NCBI GenBank assembly: GCA_019748235.1
Contig: JAIEPU010000072.1
Span: forward strand, 1 to 64,000
Source: a bacterium
GTDB taxonomy: Bacteria > Planctomycetota > Planctomycetia > Kolteriales > Kolteriaceae
Direction: 5' to 3'
DNA: 64,000 nucleotides
The position numbers and the translations under genes were made by a program. The notes under the pieces were generated by a model, which did not search any database, was not told the DNA's origin, and saw nothing but the letters and a program-made list of their open reading frames with translations. Positions 59,677 through 64,000 of the stretch are shown here, one piece after another. Position 1 is the stretch's first letter. Each line of letters begins with the position of its first letter.

Positions 59677-61069
59677 GAAATACCGCCCGCTGGCAACGCC
59701 ATTCTTCGTGATTTGGACGATGGCCAAAAAGGATCTCCGCGTTCTCTTGCGCGATAGACGCTCGGTCGTCATTTTGCTGGCGATGCCGCTCGTCTTCATC
59801 TTTGTGCTTGGCATATCGTTGGGGGAAGGATTCGGACAGAAGCCCGACGATAGGCTTCGCATCTCCATCGTCGATCTCGATGTTCGCTACGTTCCCACAG
59901 ACATCAAGGAAAAGGTCTCTAAGAACTCGAAGGCGAAGACGGCCGAGGCATTCCCATCGGGAACCTGGTCCCAGGTCATGAAAGACGATCTCGCGCAGGC
60001 GGCGGGAATCAAGCTCGAGATCATCCCCACGCGCGAGATGGCCGAGCAGTTGGTGCGCGATGGACAACGGGCGGCGGTGATCGTTTTCGGACCAGAGTTC
60101 AGTGATCGCGTCTATCACTGTTCCTTCCTGGCGGACGGCCTCAATCCTCTTTTCCGTGACGGCGTTAACTTGTCCATTCTCGACGCGGAGATCATTCGTG
60201 ACCCGACTCAGCTTGCCGCATCGTCGATTATCGAGCAGGTGATCCAGGTCTCCGCCCTTCGCGTCGTCATCCCTTGGATGATCGGAACGGCGTTCCGCGA
60301 AGTGGGGGACCGAATGGGTGGGTTTGTGCAGTCCGGCATCACCAAGATGTTCCCCAATTACAACTTTCTCGCGTTCACGTGGACCGGCCTGACGAAGGCC
60401 GAAGAGAGGAAAACGCCGGTGGTGGCGACCAACCTCGACGAAGTCTCGACCGGATTGCTCAAACGGGGCTCGTATCGCTACCAGGTGCTCGTGCCGTCAT
60501 ACACCGTCATGTTTTCGTTCTTCCTTGCACTGACGTGCGGTGGACTGTTTGCCGCTGAACGTCGACAGGGAACGTTGAAGCGACTGGCGGCCGCGCCTCT
60601 CTCTCGCGCTCAGATCATTCTGGGCAAATTGTTTCCCTGCCTGTTGACCGCCATTCTGCAGGGGACATTCCTCATGACGATGGGGAAACTCGTCTTTGGC
60701 ATGAAGTGGGGGAACCAGCCGGGATGGATGTTCGGCGTCATCCTATCGACGGCGATCGCCGCCAGCGGGATGGCCATGCTTGTAGCGACACTTGCGCGAA
60801 CGGAAACACAAGTGATGATCTATGGAACCATGGCTGTCCTGATGATGGCCGGGATTAGCGGATGTCTCATGCCGCGTGAATTGATGCCGGAACAGATGAA
60901 GGAATTCAGCCGCATCACCCCACACGCCTGGGCACTCGACGCGTACGCGCAATTACTTCTTAACCCGGTCCCGAATATTATGATCGTCGCGAATGCCTGC
61001 TTCATGCTGCTCGGGTTCGGTGTCGTATTCCTGGGGCTCGCTTGGACGATGTTAAAGCTGGAGACATAG
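59669..61069 (+). CDS. ABC-2 type transporter permease
   Basis: N-terminal KDLRVLLRDRRSVVILLAMPLVFIFVLG; C-terminal ABC-2 TM bundle; overlaps ATPase gene by 8 nt. Confidence 0.92.
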   Translation: MIEKYRPLATPFFVIWTMAKKDLRVLLRDRRSVVILLAMPLVFIFVLGISLGEGFGQKPDDRLRISIVDLDVRYVPTDIKEKVSKNSKAKTAEAFPSGTWSQVMKDDLAQAAGIKLEIIPTREMAEQLVRDGQRAAVIVFGPEFSDRVYHCSFLADGLNPLFRDGVNLSILDAEIIRDPTQLAASSIIEQVIQVSALRVVIPWMIGTAFREVGDRMGGFVQSGITKMFPNYNFLAFTWTGLTKAEERKTPVVATNLDEVSTGLLKRGSYRYQVLVPSYTVMFSFFLALTCGGLFAAERRQGTLKRLAAAPLSRAQIILGKLFPCLLTAILQGTFLMTMGKLVFGMKWGNQPGWMFGVILSTAIAASGMAMLVATLARTETQVMIYGTMAVLMMAGISGCLMPRELMPEQMKEFSRITPHAWALDAYAQLLLNPVPNIMIVANACFMLLGFGVVFLGLAWTMLKLET

Positions 61070-61080
61070 CACCATTCCAC

Positions 61081-63243
61081 TCAAGCATGGGCTCGCAATA
61101 ACCTGAGTCCATTGGCTATGACGAGGAGAGATGCTCCGGTATCCGCCGCGATCGCCGCCCAAAGCGAAGCGAACCCGGCCAAGGTCAAAACCACGAACAC
61201 GGCCTTCACACCGAGTGAGAAAAAGACGTTTTGCCGGATGACTCCTACCGTACGGCGGGAATGTCGAATCAGCCATGGAACAGCGCTCAAATCATCTGAC
61301 ATGAGAGCCACGTCAGCCGCCTCAATAGCAGCGTCTGAGCCCATCGCTCCCATTGCGATCCCGAGTGTTGATCGGGCGAGCGCAGGAGCATCGTTGACGC
61401 CGTCACCGACCATCCCAACGAACTGATACTTGTTGAGTAGTTCGTCGAGTGCAGAAAGCTTGTCTGCGGGCAAGAGTTCCGCTCGCACCTCATCAAGACC
61501 TGCTTCCCGCGCGATCGATTCGGCTGTGGGGCGATTGTCTCCCGTAAGTAGGACGAGTGGGCGAACGTTCAACACATGAAGCTCGTCGATCACTGACTTC
61601 GCATCGGGGCGAATGGGATCGGCCACTGCGATCATCCCACAGACGTGGTCATCCTTGCCGACCACAATCACACTCGAGCCCGCCGCGGAAAGTCGCTCGG
61701 CAGATTCATGCAGTTCGGGAGTCTCCTGGCTTCGTTCCTCGAGAAAACGGTGCGATCCGAGCCAAGTCGTGTTGCCGTTGATCTTTGAGGTCATCCCTTT
61801 CCCTTGGATCGTTCGAACATCGTCCGCGGGCTGAAAGGAAACGCCGCGATCACGGGCAGCGACGAGGATTGCTTTTGCCAGTGGGTGCTCCGAACGGCTC
61901 TCGATGGCCGCTGCCGTCGCGAGAATTTCCTCCTTCGTATGGCTGACTTCGGGAAGGATATCGTTGACGGTCGGGCGTCCAAGCGTGATGGTGCCGGTCT
62001 TATCCATCGCAAGTGCGCGAAGAGTTCCCGCGACTTCGACGAATCGTCCACCCTTGATCAGTATTCCTCGATGCGCGGCGGCGGTCATCGCCGCGACGAT
62101 GCTGACAGGGGTCGAGATAACAAGAGCGCAGGGGCACGCGATGACGAGCAACACGAGCCCCTTGTAGAACCACTCGTTCCATGTTCCGAAACCTGCGATC
62201 GGCGGCACCAGAATGATCAGGATTGCGAAAACTAAAACGGTCGGCGTGTAGGTGCGGGCGAAGACTTCCACCCACTGCTCGCTTGCTGACTTTTGTTGCT
62301 GGGCATCCGCGACAAGGCTGATGATGCGGGCAATGGCGGAATCATCGGCCCGTCGCGTCGTGGTGACTTCGACCGCACCGTCTTCATTGATCGTGCCGGC
62401 AAAGACTTGATCACCAGGCCGCTTGGGAACAGGCATTGATTCGCCGGTGATCGGAGCTTGATTCGCACTGGTTTCACCGACCGCGATGATGCCGTCGAGT
62501 GGAAATCGATCTCCCGGCTGAACAGCGATCCGAGTCCCGATCTCGACATCTTTAGCATCCACCGTTTGCAGCGATCCATCAGGCGACAGGACTCTTGCTT
62601 TCTCGGGGCTCAGTTCCATCAGTGCGCCAATCGCTCGACGTGCCCGCCCGACACTCCACGATTCAAGCCAGAGGGAAAGGGAGAAGAGAAAGGCGACCGT
62701 CGCCGCTTCGGGCACTTGTCCGATGACGATCGCGCCGATCACCGCCACGGTCATCAAGACGTTCATGTCGAGCCTGAAACGTCGAGCTGAGTGGATCGCT
62801 TTCGGAAAGACGAACCATCCCCCCGACAAAATCGCCAGCAGGTAAGGAATCCATGCGGCGAGAGAAAGCGTCCCTTCCTCAACGCCGAGGGCTGTGCGCC
62901 ATCCATGTAGTAGCGAGTGGAGCGCGAGTCCCAAGAGAAGGGAAGCACCACTCAGCGTCATCGCAAGTGACTGGGGGGAGTGACCGGACTGAATGGGATC
63001 AGAAGTCGACGCCTCCGTAATCCATGGCTGCGCCTTCAATCCCGCCCGACGAACACCTTCGACGATCGCGTTTTCCGACGTCCGATCATCGAATTCAACC
63101 GACATCTTGCCGTTGAGAATATTTAAGGAGAGTTTTTGAACTCCAATCTGGGGAAGGAGTTCGGCTTCGATCGCAGCCGTCTCTTCGGCGCAGTCCATTC
63201 CAAGAATCTTGAATTCAGCGCGGCGAACGGAGTGGTCATTCAT
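61081..63243 (-). CDS. Heavy-metal translocating P-type ATPase (Zn/Cd/Pb type, ZntA/CadA-like)
   Basis: HMA domain GMDCAEETAAIEAEL; CPCALVISTPVS; DKTGTITLG; GDGVNDAPAL. Confidence 0.94.
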   Translation of the reverse strand: MNDHSVRRAEFKILGMDCAEETAAIEAELLPQIGVQKLSLNILNGKMSVEFDDRTSENAIVEGVRRAGLKAQPWITEASTSDPIQSGHSPQSLAMTLSGASLLLGLALHSLLHGWRTALGVEEGTLSLAAWIPYLLAILSGGWFVFPKAIHSARRFRLDMNVLMTVAVIGAIVIGQVPEAATVAFLFSLSLWLESWSVGRARRAIGALMELSPEKARVLSPDGSLQTVDAKDVEIGTRIAVQPGDRFPLDGIIAVGETSANQAPITGESMPVPKRPGDQVFAGTINEDGAVEVTTTRRADDSAIARIISLVADAQQQKSASEQWVEVFARTYTPTVLVFAILIILVPPIAGFGTWNEWFYKGLVLLVIACPCALVISTPVSIVAAMTAAAHRGILIKGGRFVEVAGTLRALAMDKTGTITLGRPTVNDILPEVSHTKEEILATAAAIESRSEHPLAKAILVAARDRGVSFQPADDVRTIQGKGMTSKINGNTTWLGSHRFLEERSQETPELHESAERLSAAGSSVIVVGKDDHVCGMIAVADPIRPDAKSVIDELHVLNVRPLVLLTGDNRPTAESIAREAGLDEVRAELLPADKLSALDELLNKYQFVGMVGDGVNDAPALARSTLGIAMGAMGSDAAIEAADVALMSDDLSAVPWLIRHSRRTVGVIRQNVFFSLGVKAVFVVLTLAGFASLWAAIAADTGASLLVIANGLRLLRAHA

Positions 63244-63385
63244 GCACTCATTCTACTCGTCTCAACTTTTTCGAACCGGCAGGCGAGCCCGTCTTTTTTG
63301 TTGACACTCCGGTTAATCGCTTTAGCTTAATGGAACTGAGACTCAGTATCACTCGGAAAGTCAACTCCAAAAGGATGGTCATTTC

Positions 63386-64000
63386 ATGACGAATCGTTCA
63401 TCAAGAGTTGGGTTCACGCTGATTGAACTTTTGGTCGTGATCGCGATTATCGGGCTGTTGGCTGCCCTCTTATTGCCGGCTCTCAACTCCGTCAGAGAAG
63501 CCGCGAATCGTGCACAATGTCAGTCCAATTTGAAACAGATTGGGATGGCGATCATCGCCTACACTCACACGAATTCCTTCTTTCCGCCCGGGAACATCGT
63601 GCAGAGAGATCCGGCAGATCCCAGCAAGATCACTCTCAACGGATGGAGCGCGCAAGCTCGCATCCTGCCGTATCTGGAAGGTCAGATCCGCGCGGACTTG
63701 TTCAATTTCGAAAAACCGTATCACGACGCGTCCAATAAGACGGCAGGGACCACCATCATGGGGGTCTTTCTTTGTCCGTCTGATCCGAAGAGTGATCGGC
63801 ACCGAATTGGGGACGGATATCAGTGCATCAACTACGGCGTCAATCGTGGTGACTGGTTCGTCTTTGGTGGACTCTCTCCGACGGATAATCCTTACTTAGC
63901 GAATTATAAGGTCATTCCGGAGCCGAACGCACCCTTCGGAGTCAACTCCAGCGTCGGACTCGAGGATATTCGTGACGGTGTCGGCAAGACGATCCTCCTG
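63386..64000 (+). CDS. DUF1559 domain protein with prepilin-type N-terminus (3' truncated by window edge)
   Basis: [53 protein letters not shown]; reads to window end. Confidence 0.95.
   Translation, partial: MTNRSSRVGFTLIELLVVIAIIGLLAALLLPALNSVREAANRAQCQSNLKQIGMAIIAYTHTNSFFPPGNIVQRDPADPSKITLNGWSAQARILPYLEGQIRADLFNFEKPYHDASNKTAGTTIMGVFLCPSDPKSDRHRIGDGYQCINYGVNRGDWFVFGGLSPTDNPYLANYKVIPEPNAPFGVNSSVGLEDIRDGVGKTILL

Noticed and set aside
63296-63335. TTGACA-like box between P-type ATPase and DUF1559 gene
   Set aside because: No convincing -10 element at proper spacing and no clear metal-regulator dyad
1-64000. CRISPR arrays, tRNA/rRNA genes, transposons, prophage or retroelement-like systems
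   Set aside because: No spaced direct repeats, tRNA cloverleaf, rRNA-like sequence, transposase, integrase or reverse-transcriptase motif was recognised by reading

Overview
The window is chromosomal DNA with strong planctomycete hallmarks: a DUF1549/DUF1553 cytochrome-type protein paired with a DUF1501 protein, two DUF1559 prepilin-like proteins, a sensor Ser/Thr kinase, a sulfatase, and VIT/vWA and PQQ-propeller proteins. It is gene-dense and I read about 47 protein-coding genes. Recognisable housekeeping genes are mutS2, der, ptsP, queF, rpsL-rpsG, rplU and yebC. I saw no rRNA, convincing tRNA, CRISPR array, transposase or prophage. The most distinctive region is ~13.9-20.4 kb. It is a compact sugar-modification locus with an N-acetyl sugar amidotransferase (WbpG/PseA-like), a DegT/StrS aminotransferase, a NodU-type carbamoyltransferase, a WxcM/FdtA-like cupin, and a HisH/HisF pair. 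In that HisF the catalytic Asp11 position is Leu, which suggests a dedicated ammonia-supply module rather than histidine biosynthesis. Other points to check: a MutS2 that ends before any Smr domain, a divergent GAF-EI (PtsP) with a possible sigma-54-type site upstream, a TM-Cache-TM-kinase protein, an internal duplication in the DUF1549 protein, and several intergenic dyads. All calls come from reading the supplied translations and sequence. No database search was run.
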